NCBI RefSeq assembly: GCF_000378465.1
Contig: NZ_KB899923.1
Span: 1-64,000 of the forward strand
Length of the DNA: 64,000 nt
Source: Elioraea tepidiphila DSM 17972
GTDB lineage: Bacteria; Pseudomonadota; Alphaproteobacteria; Acetobacterales; Acetobacteraceae
Reading direction: 5' to 3'
Shown here: positions 51,173 through 63,391 of the stretch, piece after piece
How the letters are laid out: each line of letters begins with the position of its first letter
How positions within the stretch are numbered: position 1 is the first letter of the stretch
Translations under genes and position numbers: made by a program
The notes under the pieces: model-generated
Database searches by the model: none
What the model saw: the letters and a program-made list of their open reading frames with translations, nothing else
Told to the model about the DNA's origin: nothing

Positions 51173-54100
51173 ATGACCTGGCAGTTCTGGATCGATCGCG
51201 GCGGCACCTTCACCGACATCGTCGCCCGCGCGCCCGACGGCACGCTCTCGGCGCACAAGCTGCTGTCGGAGAATCCCGGCCGCTATCGCGACGCCGCGGT
51301 CGCCGGCATCCGCCAGGTGCTGGGCCTCGCGCCCGACGCGCCGATCCCGCCGGGGCTGGTCGAGGCGGTGAAGATGGGCACCACGGTCGCGACCAACGCG
51401 CTCCTGGAACGCAAGGGCGAGCGCACGCTGCTGCTGGTCAATCGCGGCTTCGCCGACGGCTTGCGCATCGGCTATCAGACGCGGCCGCGCCTGTTCGATC
51501 TCGCGATCACCCTGCCGGAACTCCTCTACGAGCGCGTGGTCGAGATCCCCGGCCGTGTCTTGGTGGACGGGACGGAGATCGAGTCGCTCGATGAGGCGGC
51601 CGCGCGCGCGGCCCTGCAGGCGGCCCATGACGACGGCATCCGCGCGGTCGCGATCGTGCTGATGCACGCCTGGAAGTTCCCCGATCACGAGGCGCGGCTC
51701 GCCGCGCTCGCGCGCGCGATCGGGTTCCCGCAGGTCTCCGCGAGCCACCAGGTGAGCCCGCTGATCAAGTGGGTCGGCCGCGGCGACACCACGGTGGTGG
51801 ACGCCTATCTCTCGCCGATCCTGCGTCGCTATGTCCGCCAGGTGGAGGAGGAGCTCGGCGACACGCCGCTCTACTTCATGCAGTCGAACGGCGGGCTCGC
51901 GCGCGCCGATGCCTTCCAGGGCAAGGACGCGATCCTGTCGGGCCCCGCCGGCGGCATCGTCGGAGCCGCGCGCACCGCCGGCATGGCCGGGTTCGACCGC
52001 ATCATCGGCTTCGACATGGGCGGCACCTCGACGGATGTGGCGCTCTACGACGACGGCTTCGAGCGCGCCTACGAGACCCTGGTCGCGGGCGTGCGCATCC
52101 GCGCGCCGATGATGGCGATCAACACGGTCGCGGCGGGCGGCGGCTCGATCCTGCATTTCGACGGCGCGCGCTTCCGCGTGGGCCCCGACAGCGCGGGCGC
52201 CAATCCGGGCCCGGCCTCCTACCGCCGCGGCGGGCCGCTGACGGTCACCGATGCCAATGTCTGCGTCGGCAAGATCCAGCCGCGGCACTTCCCCGCGATC
52301 TTCGGCCCCTCGGGCGACAAGCCGCTGGACGAGGCGATCGTGCGCGAGGGGTTCCTCGCGCTCGCCGCCCGGATCGCGCGCGACACCGACACGCCGCTCA
52401 AGGACCCGCGCGAGGTCGCCGAGGGCTTCCTGAAGATCGCCGTCGCCAACATGGCGAACGCGATCAAGCAGGTGAGCATCCAGAAGGGCCGCGACCCGAA
52501 GCACTTTGCCTTGCAGTGCTTCGGCGGCGCGGGCGGCCAGCACGCCTGTCTGGTCGCCGACGAGCTCGGCATGGAGACCGTGTTCATCCATCCCTTCGCG
52601 GGTGTGCTCTCGGCCTATGGCATGGGGCTTGCTGCGCAGTCGGCGATGCGCGAGGCCGCGGTCGAGGTCACGCTCGGCGCGGACGCCTTGCCGGGGCTGA
52701 AGGCGCGGCTCGACGCGCTCGCCGACGAGGCGAAGGATGCGCTGGAGGCGCAGGGCGCGGCGCGCGAGACGATCGCGGTCGCGCGCACGCTGCACATCCG
52801 CTACGCCGGCACCGACACGCCGCTGGAAGTGCCGTTCGGCGAGCTTCGCGGCATCGTCGCGGCGTTCACGGAGGCGCACCGCGCGCGGTTCGGCTTCGCG
52901 ACCCCCGAGCGCGACCTGATCGTCGAGGCGGTGGCGGTCGAGGCGACCGCCCCGGGCGAGGCGGTGCACGAGGCGCGGCTTGCCGCGCGTACCGACAGCG
53001 CGCCCGAGGCGATCGACCACGTCTCGCTCTTCTCGGGCGGAAGCGCGCATGAGGCGCCCGTGTTCGACCGCGACGCGCTGCTCGCCGGCGACCGCATCCT
53101 CGGCCCGGCGTTGATCCGCGAGGCGAACGCGACGACCGTGGTCGAGCCCGGCTGGGCGGCCGAAGTCACGGCGTCCAACCACCTGATCCTGCGCCGCGCC
53201 ACCCCGCGGCCCGCGCGCGTCGCGATCGGCACCGAGGCGCGCGAGGGGGGCGCCGATCCGGTGATGCTCGAACTGTTCAACAACCTGTTCATGTCGATCG
53301 CCGAGCAGACCGGTGCGGTGCTGCAGAACACGGCCCAGTCCGTGAACATCAAGGAGCGGCTCGACTTCTCCTGCGCCCTGTTCGACGCCGCGGGCGGGCT
53401 GATCGCCAATGCGCCGCACATCCCGGTGCATCTCGGCGCGATGGGCGAGTCCGTGCGCACGGTGATCCGCTCGCGCGGGGCCACACTCCGGCCGGGCGAC
53501 GTTGTGGCGCTGAACAATCCCTACAACGGCGGCACGCACCTGCCCGACATCACCGTGATCACGCCGGTGTTCGACGAGCAGGGGCGCGAGATCCTGTTCT
53601 TCGTCGGCAGCCGCGGCCACCACGCCGATGTCGGCGGCATCACGCCGGGCTCGATGCCGCCGCTCTCGCGCACGCTCGAGGAGGAGGGCGTGCTGGTCGA
53701 CGACTTCCTGCTGGTCGAGGGCGGGCGATTCCGCGAGACCGAGTTCCGCGCGCTGCTGACGGGCGCCCGCTATCCAGCGCGCAGCCCCGACGTGAACGTC
53801 GCCGACATCCGCGCGCAGGTGGCGGCGAACGAGAAGGGCGTGCAGGAGCTGCGCCGCATCGTGCGCCAGTTCGGCCTCGCCACCGTGCAGCGCTACATGC
53901 GCCACGTCATGGACAATGCCGAGGAGTCGGTCCGGCGCGTGATCGGCCGGCTGAAGGACGGCAGCTTCGACTACCGCATGGACAACGGCGATCTGCTGCG
54001 CGTGGCGGTGCGTGTCGACCACGCCGCACGCAGCGCCACGATCGACTTCACCGGCACGGCTGCGCAACGGAACGACAACTTCAACGCCCCGCCCGCGGTC

Positions 54101-54784
54101 ACCCGTGCGGCCGTTCTCTATTGCTTCCGCTGCCTGGTCGGCGAGGACATCCCGCTGAACGACGGCTGCCTCAAGCCGATCACCATCGTGATGCCGGAGG
54201 GGTCGTTCCTCTCGCCCAGACCGCCGGCGGCGGTGGTGGCCGGCAATGTCGAGGTCAGCCAGGCGGTGACCAACGCGCTGTTCGGCGCGCTCGGTGCGAT
54301 CGCCTGTTCCCAGGCGACCATGAACAACTTCACCTTCGGCGACGGGCGGTTCCAGTACTACGAGACGATCTGCGGCGGCACCGGCGCCGGGCCCGGCTTC
54401 CACGGCACCTCGGCAGTGCAGACGCACATGACCAATACGCGCATGACCGATCCGGAGGTGTTCGAACTCCGCTACCCGGTGGTGCTGGAGCGGTTCGCGA
54501 TCCGTCGCGGCTCCGGCGGGGCCGGAAGGTGGCGCGGCGGCGACGGCGCGGTGCGGCGGGTGCGCTTCCTCGCGCCGATGACGGGCGTCATCCTCGCGAG
54601 CCGACGGAACGTTCCGCCCTTCGGGCTCGCCGGCGGTGCGGATGGCGCGGCGGGCCGGCAGTGGGTCGAGCGGGCCGGCGGCGGGATCACGCCGCTCACC
54701 GGCACCGACAGCGCGGAGCTGGCGCCCGGCGACGTGTTCGTGATCGAGACGCCGGGTGGCGGGGGGTATGGCGCGCCACCCTGA
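51173..54784 (+). CDS. 5-oxoprolinase (ATP-hydrolysing), fused HyuA-HyuB type
   Basis: 1203 residues. The HyuA-like half (~1-685) has [65 protein letters not shown] and [14 protein letters not shown] (acetate/sugar-kinase ATP fold). The HyuB-like half (~695-1203) has [63 protein letters not shown] and [19 protein letters not shown]-like [19 protein letters not shown] and TPGGGGYG close the chain. Single-chain fusion and length match 5-oxoprolinase, which opens 5-oxoproline to glutamate with ATP. N-methylhydantoinase is a less likely alternative. Start [11 protein letters not shown] at 51173; 71 bp after the DUF1445 gene. Confidence 0.9.
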   Translation: MTWQFWIDRGGTFTDIVARAPDGTLSAHKLLSENPGRYRDAAVAGIRQVLGLAPDAPIPPGLVEAVKMGTTVATNALLERKGERTLLLVNRGFADGLRIGYQTRPRLFDLAITLPELLYERVVEIPGRVLVDGTEIESLDEAAARAALQAAHDDGIRAVAIVLMHAWKFPDHEARLAALARAIGFPQVSASHQVSPLIKWVGRGDTTVVDAYLSPILRRYVRQVEEELGDTPLYFMQSNGGLARADAFQGKDAILSGPAGGIVGAARTAGMAGFDRIIGFDMGGTSTDVALYDDGFERAYETLVAGVRIRAPMMAINTVAAGGGSILHFDGARFRVGPDSAGANPGPASYRRGGPLTVTDANVCVGKIQPRHFPAIFGPSGDKPLDEAIVREGFLALAARIARDTDTPLKDPREVAEGFLKIAVANMANAIKQVSIQKGRDPKHFALQCFGGAGGQHACLVADELGMETVFIHPFAGVLSAYGMGLAAQSAMREAAVEVTLGADALPGLKARLDALADEAKDALEAQGAARETIAVARTLHIRYAGTDTPLEVPFGELRGIVAAFTEAHRARFGFATPERDLIVEAVAVEATAPGEAVHEARLAARTDSAPEAIDHVSLFSGGSAHEAPVFDRDALLAGDRILGPALIREANATTVVEPGWAAEVTASNHLILRRATPRPARVAIGTEAREGGADPVMLELFNNLFMSIAEQTGAVLQNTAQSVNIKERLDFSCALFDAAGGLIANAPHIPVHLGAMGESVRTVIRSRGATLRPGDVVALNNPYNGGTHLPDITVITPVFDEQGREILFFVGSRGHHADVGGITPGSMPPLSRTLEEEGVLVDDFLLVEGGRFRETEFRALLTGARYPARSPDVNVADIRAQVAANEKGVQELRRIVRQFGLATVQRYMRHVMDNAEESVRRVIGRLKDGSFDYRMDNGDLLRVAVRVDHAARSATIDFTGTAAQRNDNFNAPPAVTRAAVLYCFRCLVGEDIPLNDGCLKPITIVMPEGSFLSPRPPAAVVAGNVEVSQAVTNALFGALGAIACSQATMNNFTFGDGRFQYYETICGGTGAGPGFHGTSAVQTHMTNTRMTDPEVFELRYPVVLERFAIRRGSGGAGRWRGGDGAVRRVRFLAPMTGVILASRRNVPPFGLAGGADGAAGRQWVERAGGGITPLTGTDSAELAPGDVFVIETPGGGGYGAPP

Positions 54785-54796
54785 CGCAACGCGCTT

Positions 54797-57745
54797 GTGG
54801 ATAAGCCGCGCGTCTGGCAATCCCCGCGTGTGCGCCTGATTCTTCGCTCCACCCTCTGGCTGCTCGCATTCCTGGCCGCGGCCGCGGTGCTGGCAGCGTG
54901 GCTGGTGCCGCGCCACCTCGACTGGACCGAGTACCGCGCGGAGCTTCAGCGCCTCGGCGAGGCGCGACTGGGGCGCGAAGTGCGCATCGACGGCGCTTTC
55001 GCGCTCGAGATGCTGCCGCAGCCGCGGCTGACGGCGCGCGGCGTCTCGATCGGCGACGCGGGCGACGGGTTCAGCGGCTCGGCGCAGGAGATCCGGCTCG
55101 GGCTCGCCCTCGCGCCGCTCTTGAGCGGGCGGGTGGTCGTGACCGACCTGACGCTCGTCTCGCCGCGGCTGACGCTGGCCGGGCTGCCCGCGCCGCTCTG
55201 GGAGGTGGCGGGACGGCCGACGCCGCTCTTCGCCCGTGCCGAGGTCCGGCTCGAGAACGGCGAGGTGACGGTCGGGGCCATGCGCCTCGCCGGGGTGAAC
55301 GCGCGTCTGACATCCGTCGCCGCGGGCGGTCCCTATGTCGCCGAGGGCCGGTTCGACTTCGCCTCCCGCCCGGTCGATTTCTCGGTCGGGCTCGGCCAGC
55401 CGGGCTTCGACGGTGCGGCGACGCTGGAGGCGACGCTCGCGACCCGCGGCGCGCGTCTCGCCGCCACGGGCATTGCCTGGCACGGCGGATTTGCGTTCTC
55501 CGGAACGATCCGCGCCGAGGGCACCGATCTCTCCGCGCTGCTGCCGGGACCGGCGCTGCCGTTCCAGGCCGAGGCGCGCGTCTCCGCCGAGGGCGGGGCG
55601 GCGACCGCGGATCAGCTCGACCTGCGCATCGGCGAGTCGCGCCTGACCGGAGCGGCCTCGCTCCGGCTCGATACCGCGCCGCGCCTGGACGTGGCGCTCG
55701 CCGCCGTGCGGCTCGACCTCAATCCCTGGGTGCGGCCGGCGCGCGGTCTCATCGCCGCGCCGCCGCTGCCGATCGGGCTCGATCTGTCGGTCGAGGCGGC
55801 GAGCCTGTTCGGCGGCACCCTGCGCACGCTGCGCGTGGCCGCCGTGGTCGCGGACGGGCAGATCGCGGTGAACGAGGCGACGGCGCTGCTGCCGGGCGGC
55901 GCCGAACTCAAGGTCGGCGGCAGCGTGTCGAGCAACGAGAAGGGCCCCCGCTTCGACGGCCTCGCGGATCTCGATGCCCCCGACCTGCGCGAGCTGCTTG
56001 CCTGGCTCGATGCGACGCCGGGCTGGGCCGGCCCCGCGGTCCTGCGCGCGCTTCGCCTCTCCGGCAGCATGGTCGCCGAGCCCGGGCACCTCAGGGTGGA
56101 GGCGGCCGACGGAACGACGCTCGACGGGACGAGCCTCGCCGGCACGCTGACGCTGCGGACCGACGCCGCGCGCCCTTCGCTCACGGCCGATCTCCGGATC
56201 GATCGTCTGGACCCCCAGCTCTGGCTCGCCGGCCGCCTGCCCACCCCCGACAGCCAGGCGCTCACCGCGCTGGATCTCGCGCTGCGGCTCGAGATCGGCG
56301 TGCTGCCGATCGGCAACCTGACTGCGCGCGACGTCGCACTGGACGGCACGCTCGAAGCGGGGCGGGCGACGATCCGGCGGCTCGCGATCGGCGATATCGC
56401 CGGCGGCCGGCTTGCCGCCTCGGGTGCGGGCAGCCTGGGTGCGCAGCCCCGGCTGACCGCGCTCGATCTGTCCTTCGCGGGCACGGATGTCGCGGGGCTC
56501 GTGCCCATCGTGCCCTGGCATGTGGTGGCCGCCGCACGGCCGATGTGGCTCGGCGGCTATACCCTGCGCGCCAATGCCAGGGCCGAGGGCGAGGCGCTGG
56601 CGATCACCGCGCTGGTCGAGGCGATGGACGCGCGGCTTGAGGCCACGGGCACGGCGGATGCCGATCTCGGCCGGGTGAACGGACGCGTCGCGCTGCGCCA
56701 TCCGGGGGCGCCGCGGCTGTTGCAGGCGCTCGGCCTTGCCGACCCGGCCGGCTGGCTCGGCGAGGGATCCTTGACGCTGGTCGCCGAGGCGAGCACGCAG
56801 CGCACCGGGGGCGGCCGGCGGGTTGCCGTGCGGGCGAGCGAACTCGGCATGGGTGCGCTGCGCGCCCAGTTCTCCGGCGAGGTCGCGATCGACGGCGATG
56901 CGCGCCGCGCGGCGTTGACGATCGAGGCCGAGACCCTGCCCTTGCCCGGGATCGATCTCAGCGACCCGTCGCTGCTGCCGCAGGCGATCCTGCCCGGCTG
57001 GACCGCGGCGGTGGTGCTCCGCGCGGGCGCGCTCCAGCTCGGCGGCGCGCCGGCGCTGTCGCGCGTCGATGCGGCGGTCGAGCTCGCCGACGGTGTCGTC
57101 TCGATGAGCCGGTTCTCCGGCGCGCTCGGCGGCGGCACGATCCAGGGGACGCTGAGGCTCGATCCGGTCGACGGCGTGCTCGTGGCCGAGACCACGGTCG
57201 TCGATGCCGTGCTCGCCGGACCGCTGTTCGGGCTGGCCTATGATCTCGGCGGCGGGCAGGTGAGCGGCGAGGCGCGGCTTCAGGCGATCGGGCGCAGCCC
57301 CTTGACGATGCTCGCCTCGCTCTCGGGCGAGGGGCGGCTGACGGCGAGCGAAGGCGTGTTCGTCGGGTTCGATCTCGGTCAAGTGGCCCACGCGTTGCAG
57401 GCTCCGGTGCCGGTGGCCGAGGGCCTCGCCGCGCTGCGCACGGCCCTGATGGAGGGGGCGACCGAATTCGATCGGCTGGAGGCCCGGTTCACGGTCAATG
57501 ACGGCGTGGTCTCGCTCGGTCAGTCGCAGCTCGCCTCCCCGGCGGGTACGGCGCAGATCCTGGGCGAGATCGACCTGCGCGGCGGCACGCTCGATCTCGG
57601 CATCACCTTCGCCCCGCTCGGCGCCGAGCCGCTGCCGCGCATCGCCCTGCGCGCGGCCGGCACGTGGCAGGCGCCGCTGCGCGTCGCCGAGACGGCGGGC
57701 GCGGCCCGGTTCCTTGCCGAGCGGGCGGCTCAGCCGCGGCGCTGA
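54797..57745 (+). CDS. AsmA-family protein
   Basis: 982 residues from GTG 54797 (a perfect DnaA-box sequence, 54796-54804, overlaps this start). One N-terminal helix (~18-37, LWLLAFLAAAAVLAAWLV) anchors it in the inner membrane. The rest is periplasmic, beta-rich and repetitive. The AsmA N-domain has WTEYRAELQRLGEARLGREVRIDGAFALEMLPQPRLTARGVSIG. The C-terminal AsmA_2 region (~800-970) has LSGEGRLTASEGVFVGFDL, LEARFTVNDGVVSLGQSQLASPAG and GEIDLRGGTLDLGITFAP. AsmA proteins are bridge-like and linked to lipid transport and outer-membrane homeostasis. The 3' end overlaps the convergent RHH gene by 16 bp. Confidence 0.9.
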   Translation: MDKPRVWQSPRVRLILRSTLWLLAFLAAAAVLAAWLVPRHLDWTEYRAELQRLGEARLGREVRIDGAFALEMLPQPRLTARGVSIGDAGDGFSGSAQEIRLGLALAPLLSGRVVVTDLTLVSPRLTLAGLPAPLWEVAGRPTPLFARAEVRLENGEVTVGAMRLAGVNARLTSVAAGGPYVAEGRFDFASRPVDFSVGLGQPGFDGAATLEATLATRGARLAATGIAWHGGFAFSGTIRAEGTDLSALLPGPALPFQAEARVSAEGGAATADQLDLRIGESRLTGAASLRLDTAPRLDVALAAVRLDLNPWVRPARGLIAAPPLPIGLDLSVEAASLFGGTLRTLRVAAVVADGQIAVNEATALLPGGAELKVGGSVSSNEKGPRFDGLADLDAPDLRELLAWLDATPGWAGPAVLRALRLSGSMVAEPGHLRVEAADGTTLDGTSLAGTLTLRTDAARPSLTADLRIDRLDPQLWLAGRLPTPDSQALTALDLALRLEIGVLPIGNLTARDVALDGTLEAGRATIRRLAIGDIAGGRLAASGAGSLGAQPRLTALDLSFAGTDVAGLVPIVPWHVVAAARPMWLGGYTLRANARAEGEALAITALVEAMDARLEATGTADADLGRVNGRVALRHPGAPRLLQALGLADPAGWLGEGSLTLVAEASTQRTGGGRRVAVRASELGMGALRAQFSGEVAIDGDARRAALTIEAETLPLPGIDLSDPSLLPQAILPGWTAAVVLRAGALQLGGAPALSRVDAAVELADGVVSMSRFSGALGGGTIQGTLRLDPVDGVLVAETTVVDAVLAGPLFGLAYDLGGGQVSGEARLQAIGRSPLTMLASLSGEGRLTASEGVFVGFDLGQVAHALQAPVPVAEGLAALRTALMEGATEFDRLEARFTVNDGVVSLGQSQLASPAGTAQILGEIDLRGGTLDLGITFAPLGAEPLPRIALRAAGTWQAPLRVAETAGAARFLAERAAQPRR

Positions 57746-57953
57746 GCCTCGGCGAGCGCGAACACCCGCAGCGCCGAAGACAGTGGGATCGCGGGATCGG
57801 CGCGGCCTGCGTCGATCTCGGCGATCAGCGCGGCGAGGGCGAGCCCGCGACGTCTCGCGGCCGCTTCGAGCGCCGCCCAGAACGACGGCTCCAGGGCCAC
57901 GGAGGTGCGGTGCCCCGCCAGGCTGACCGAGCGCTTCTCGAGATGCCGCGCGG

Positions 57954-57957
<4 letters not shown>
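57730..57957 (-). CDS. Small ribbon-helix-helix DNA-binding protein (RHH_4)
   Basis: 75 residues; ATG 57957 overlaps the fumC stop by 4 bp. The alphaproteobacterial RHH_4 form: KRSVSLAGHRTSVALEPSFWAALEAAARRRGLALAALIAEIDAG, where the first strand reads RTSVALE and the helices follow. Likely a dimeric repressor or nucleoid-type protein; the target is unknown. Its 3' end lies inside the last codons of the AsmA-family gene on the other strand. Being last in the queA-to-fumC run suggests coexpression with queuosine and fumarase genes. Confidence 0.85.
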
Positions 57958-59365
<1,408 letters not shown>

Positions 59366-59369
<4 letters not shown>

Positions 59370-60415
59370 GCAACGGTCTCCGGTGCGAGGCGGGTCGCGG
59401 CCCAGCGCGCGGCCTCGGCGACGACGGGGTCGGGATCCTGCGCAAGCTCCTGCGCGATCGCGCGCAGCGACGGATCGCCGCTGTTGCCGATCGCGATCAG
59501 CACGTTGCGCACGAAGCGGCTGCGCCCGCTGCGCTTGATCGGGCTGCCCGAGAAGAACGCCCGGAAGCCCGCATCGTCGAGGCGGGCGAGGGCGGCGAGC
59601 GGGGGTGCCTTGAGGTCGTCGCGCGCGTGCAGCTTCCCCTCGCGCGCGACCTGCGCGAACCGGTTCCACGGGCAGACCGCGAGGCAGTCGTCGCAGCCAT
59701 AGATGCGATTGCCGAGCGCGGGCCGCAGCGCCTCCGGGATCGGCCCCGCGTGCTCGATGGTGAGATAGGAGATGCAGCGTGTGGCATCGAGCTGGTAGGG
59801 CGCGGGGAAGGCGTCGGTCGGGCAGATCTCGAGGCAGCGGCGGCAGGAGCCGCAGCGGTCGGCGTGCGGCGGATCGGGTGCCAGATCGAGCGTGGTGTAG
59901 ATCTCGCCGAGGAACAGCCACGAGCCGTGGCGGCGCGAGACGAGATTGGTGTGCTTGCCCTGCCAGCCGATGCCGGCCTGCGCGGCGAGCGGCTTCTCCA
60001 TCACCGGCGCGGTGTCGACGAACACCTTCAGCCCGGCGCCGAACCGCGCGTGCAGGAAGTGGCCGAGCAGCTTGAGCCGCCCCTTCACCACGTCGTGGTA
60101 GTCGCGGCCCCGCGCATAGACGCTGATCGTGCCGAGGTCGCGGCGCGCGAGCGTCGCCATCGGATCGCCGTCCGGCGCGTAGGACATCCCCAGCGCGATC
60201 ACGCTGACGGCCTCGGGCCAGAGCGCCCGCGGGTGCGCCCGCTCAGCGACGCGATCCGCCATCCAGCCCATCGTGCCGTGCCGCCCGGCGGCGAGGAATG
60301 CGTCGAGCCGGGCGCGCGCCTCGGGTGGCAGGCTGGCGCGGGTGAAGCCGACCGCGTCGAAGCCGAGACGGGCCGCCTCGGCGCGGATGAGCGCCTTCGC
60401 GTCAGCCGCGGCCAC
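59366..60415 (-). CDS. queG: Epoxyqueuosine reductase
   Basis: 349 residues from GTG 60415 ([21 protein letters not shown]). Last step of queuosine synthesis in tRNA: reduces epoxyqueuosine, using cobalamin and two 4Fe-4S clusters. Cluster ligands: [16 protein letters not shown] and [12 protein letters not shown]. GISYxP-like [34 protein letters not shown] and [26 protein letters not shown] are QueG blocks. A C-terminal HEAT-like segment ([24 protein letters not shown]) is present. The 5' end overlaps queF by 14 bp. Confidence 0.96.
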
Positions 60416-60860
60416 GGTAGGGTGCGACCTCCTGGGGCGGAATCCACACGCCCTCGGGCGGCGCGCCCGTCTGCCAGAACACGTCGATCGGCATGCCGCC
60501 GCGCGGATACCAGTAGCCGCCGATGCGCAGCCATCGGGGTGTCAGCAGATCGACCACGCGGCGCGCCACCATCAGCGTGCAGGCCTCGTGGAAGGCGCCG
60601 TGGTTGCGGAAGCTGGCGAGGAACAGCTTCAGCGACTTGCTCTCCACGATCCAAGCGTCGGGGATGTAGTCGAGCACGAGATGCGCGAAATCGGGCTGGC
60701 CCGTGAGGGGGCAGAGCGAGGTGAACTCGGGGCAGACGAAGCGCACAACGTAGGAAAGGCCGGGTTCGGGATTCGGCACGCGCTCGATCACCGCCTCCGC
60801 GGGCGAGGCGGGGATGGTGCTCTTCCGGCCGAGCTGGGTCAGGCCCTCATAGCCCGTCAT
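60402..60860 (-). CDS. queF: NADPH-dependent 7-cyano-7-deazaguanine reductase
   Basis: 152 residues from ATG 60860 ([17 protein letters not shown]), overlapping the tgt stop as ATGA. Reduces the nitrile preQ0 to preQ1. Short (type I, YkvM-like) unimodular form. [20 protein letters not shown] holds the thioimide cysteine, and [20 protein letters not shown] the QueF signature and active-site His and Glu. Upstream preQ0 genes (queC, queD, queE) are not in this window. Confidence 0.96.
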   Translation of the reverse strand: MTGYEGLTQLGRKSTIPASPAEAVIERVPNPEPGLSYVVRFVCPEFTSLCPLTGQPDFAHLVLDYIPDAWIVESKSLKLFLASFRNHGAFHEACTLMVARRVVDLLTPRWLRIGGYWYPRGGMPIDVFWQTGAPPEGVWIPPQEVAPYRGRG

Positions 60861-61975
60861 GCGTCGTCTCCCTGCGCCCACAGGGCCGCGAGCGCGGCCG
60901 CGTGGGCGTCCAAGCGACCGTCCAGGATGGCGGTGCGCAGGCCGCGCATCAGCGCCTGATAATAGTGCAGGTTATGCCATGTCAGCAGCATCGGCCCGAG
61001 CATCTCCCCGGACTTGATCAGGTGATGCACATAGGCGCGCGAGTGCCGCGCGCAGGCGGGGCAGGCGCAATCCGGGTCGAGCGGGCGCGGATCGTCGGCG
61101 AAGCGGGCGTTGCGCATGTTCAGCACCCCGCGCGAGGTGTAGGCGCGGCCGGTGCGGCCCGAGCGGGTCGGGATCACGCAGTCGAACATGTCGATGCCGC
61201 GCGCCACCGCGCCGACGATGTCGGCCGGCGTGCCGACCCCCATCAGGTAGCGCGGGCGGTCGGCGGGCAGCAGCGGCACCGTGACGTCCAGCATCGCGAA
61301 CATCGTCTCCTGCCCCTCGCCGACCGCGAGGCCGCCGACGGCAAAGCCCTCGAAGCCGATCGCGGTCAGCGCCGCGACACTCTCGGCGCGCAGCCCGGGA
61401 TAGACGCTGCCCTGGACGATGCCGAACAGGCCGTAACCGTCGCGCGGCACGAAGGCCGCGCGGCACCGTGCCGCCCAGCGCATGGAGAGGCGCATCGAGA
61501 CGGCGGCCTCGGCCTCGGTCGCGGGGAAGGGCGTGCACTCGTCGAGCACCATGGTCACGTCCGCGCCGAGCGCGTGCTGGATCGCGACCGCGCGCTCGGG
61601 CGTCAGCCGATGCTCGGAGCCGTCGAGATGGCTGCGGAAGGTCACGCCGATCTCGTCGAGCGTGCGCAGTTGCGACAGCGACATCACCTGGAAGCCGCCG
61701 CTGTCGGTCAGGATCGGCCCATGCCAGTCCATGAAGCGATGGAGCCCGCCGAGGGACGCGATGCGCTCCGCGCCCGGGCGCAGCATCAGGTGGTAGGTGT
61801 TGCCGAGCACCATGCGCGCGCCGGTCGAGCGCACGGCCTCCGCCGTCATGGCCTTCACGGTGCCGGCGGTGCCGACCGGCATGAACACCGGCGTGGCCAC
61901 GTCGCCATGCGCGGTGTGCAGCACGCCGGCGCGCGCGGCCCCGTCGGTCGCGGTCACGGTGTGGCGCAGCGTCAT
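60857..61975 (-). CDS. tgt: Queuine tRNA-ribosyltransferase (TGT)
   Basis: 372 residues. Exchanges guanine 34 of His, Asp, Asn and Tyr tRNAs for preQ1. [38 protein letters not shown] (general-base Asp) and [13 protein letters not shown] are TGT blocks. [19 protein letters not shown] holds the nucleophilic Asp region. The zinc site is [20 protein letters not shown] 61975 overlaps the queA stop as ATGA. Confidence 0.97.
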   Translation of the reverse strand: MTLRHTVTATDGAARAGVLHTAHGDVATPVFMPVGTAGTVKAMTAEAVRSTGARMVLGNTYHLMLRPGAERIASLGGLHRFMDWHGPILTDSGGFQVMSLSQLRTLDEIGVTFRSHLDGSEHRLTPERAVAIQHALGADVTMVLDECTPFPATEAEAAVSMRLSMRWAARCRAAFVPRDGYGLFGIVQGSVYPGLRAESVAALTAIGFEGFAVGGLAVGEGQETMFAMLDVTVPLLPADRPRYLMGVGTPADIVGAVARGIDMFDCVIPTRSGRTGRAYTSRGVLNMRNARFADDPRPLDPDCACPACARHSRAYVHHLIKSGEMLGPMLLTWHNLHYYQALMRGLRTAILDGRLDAHAAALAALWAQGDDA

Positions 61976-62979
61976 ATCCGCTCCAGGAGCGTGGCGTCGC
62001 CGTAGGAGGCGAAGCGGTAGCCCGCGGCCAGCGCGTGCGCGTAGGCCGCCAGGATGCGCTCGCGGCCGGCGAAGGCGGCGACGAGCACCATCAGCGAGGT
62101 GCGCGGCAGGTGGAAATTGGTCAGCAGGAGGTCGGCGGCGCGGAAGTCGAACCCGGGCGTGATGTAGAGATCGGTCTCGCCCGACCAGGGCTGCACGCTG
62201 CCGGTCGCGCGCGCGGCCGTCTCCAGGGTGCGCAGGCTGGTCGTGCCGACCGCGACGATCCGACCGCCGGCCTCGCGGGTCGCGGCGATCGCCTGGGCCG
62301 TCTCGGCCGACAGGGTCGCACGCTCGGCGTGCAGCCGGTGCGCGCGCACGTCCTCGACACGGATCGGCAGGAAGGTGCCGGCGCCGACATGCAGCGTGAC
62401 ATGCGCGAGGCGGATGCCGCGTGCGGCGAGCGCCTCGATCAGACGCGGCGTCAGATGCAGCCCCGCGGTGGGGGCGGCGACCGCGCCGGGATGGCGCGCG
62501 AAGGTGGTCTGGTAGTCCTCCGCGTCCGCCTCGGTCGGGCCCTGCGCGCGGTCGATATAGGGCGGAAGGGCGAGCGTGGCGGCCGAGGTCGGATCGCCGG
62601 CGAAGCGCAGCCGCACGGTGCCGCCCTCGCGTGCGAGCACCTCGGCGGTGGTGGCGCCGAACTCGATCACGGTGCCGGGCTTCAGCCGCCGCGCGTTGCG
62701 CGCGAGTGCCGCCCAGGTGCCGTCGGGCAGCGGATGGTCGAGGGTCACGCCGACGCGCGCGCTGCCGGCCGTGCCTTCCAGCTGCGCCGGGATCACGCGC
62801 GTGTCGTTCACCACCATGAGGTCGCCGGGGCGCAGCACCGCGGGCAGATCGGCGACGATGCGATCCTCCAGCCCGTCGCGGCGCACCACCAGCAGGCGCG
62901 CGGCGTCGCGCGGCCGCGCCGGCTCCTGCGCGATCCGCTCCGGCGGCAGCGCGTAGTCGTAGTCGGCGAGCGCGAACAC
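61972..62979 (-). CDS. queA: S-adenosylmethionine:tRNA ribosyltransferase-isomerase
   Basis: 335 residues from GTG 62979 ([20 protein letters not shown]). Transfers and isomerises the ribosyl of S-adenosylmethionine onto preQ1-tRNA, giving epoxyqueuosine. Motifs: [39 protein letters not shown]-type stretch ([17 protein letters not shown]), [28 protein letters not shown] and [33 protein letters not shown] completes the signature. First of the overlapping queuosine run; 16 bp after the VOC gene. Confidence 0.97.
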   Translation of the reverse strand: MFALADYDYALPPERIAQEPARPRDAARLLVVRRDGLEDRIVADLPAVLRPGDLMVVNDTRVIPAQLEGTAGSARVGVTLDHPLPDGTWAALARNARRLKPGTVIEFGATTAEVLAREGGTVRLRFAGDPTSAATLALPPYIDRAQGPTEADAEDYQTTFARHPGAVAAPTAGLHLTPRLIEALAARGIRLAHVTLHVGAGTFLPIRVEDVRAHRLHAERATLSAETAQAIAATREAGGRIVAVGTTSLRTLETAARATGSVQPWSGETDLYITPGFDFRAADLLLTNFHLPRTSLMVLVAAFAGRERILAAYAHALAAGYRFASYGDATLLERI

Positions 62980-62995
62980 GTCGGGTGCCGGACCC

Positions 62996-63391
62996 TCAGG
63001 CGTAGGTGGCGATCTCGATCAGGTTGCCGTCGGGGTCGCGGCAATAGACCGAGGTGATCGGGCCGAGCGCGCCGTCCTTGGCGACCGGCCCCTGCTCGAC
63101 CTTCACGCCGAGTCCGTGCAGGTGGCCGATCACCTCGTCGGGCGTGACCGTGACGATGAAGCAGAGATCCTGCGTGCCCGGCGCGGCGGCGATGCCGCTC
63201 CACCATTCCTGCTGGGTGGCCTCGACCGGGCGGAGGTTGATCTTCTGCCCGCCGAAGGCGAGGCCGGTGCGCAGGGACGGTCCGAAGGTGATCCGTTCCA
63301 TGCCCAGCACCTTCTGGTACCAGGCGGCGGCGATCTCCACGTCCTTCACCGTGATCACCAGGTGGTCGAGGCGGTCGACGGCGAAGCGCAT
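62996..63391 (-). CDS. VOC (glyoxalase/dioxygenase fold) family protein
   Basis: 131 residues from ATG 63391; the start shares one base with the RidA stop (TGATG). Two beta-alpha-beta-beta-beta modules: RLDHLVITVKDVEIAAAWYQKVLGMERI and QDLCFIVTVTPDEVIGHLHGLGVKVEQGPV. The metal ligands are plausibly His (DHLVI), Glu or His at strand 4 and Glu (LIEIATY), as in SMU1112c/YP_-type VOC proteins. SVYCRDPDGNLIEI is the common C-terminal block. Could be a glyoxalase-like, dioxygenase or resistance enzyme; no substrate readable. Confidence 0.85.
   Translation of the reverse strand: MRFAVDRLDHLVITVKDVEIAAAWYQKVLGMERITFGPSLRTGLAFGGQKINLRPVEATQQEWWSGIAAAPGTQDLCFIVTVTPDEVIGHLHGLGVKVEQGPVAKDGALGPITSVYCRDPDGNLIEIATYA

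Noticed and set aside
51119-57391. A 2,090-codon open frame on the minus strand opposite the oxoprolinase and AsmA genes
   Set aside because: It is antisense to two clearly coding genes. High G+C third positions remove stop codons in the opposing frame, and the translation is Arg/Glu/Ala/His-rich with no domains.
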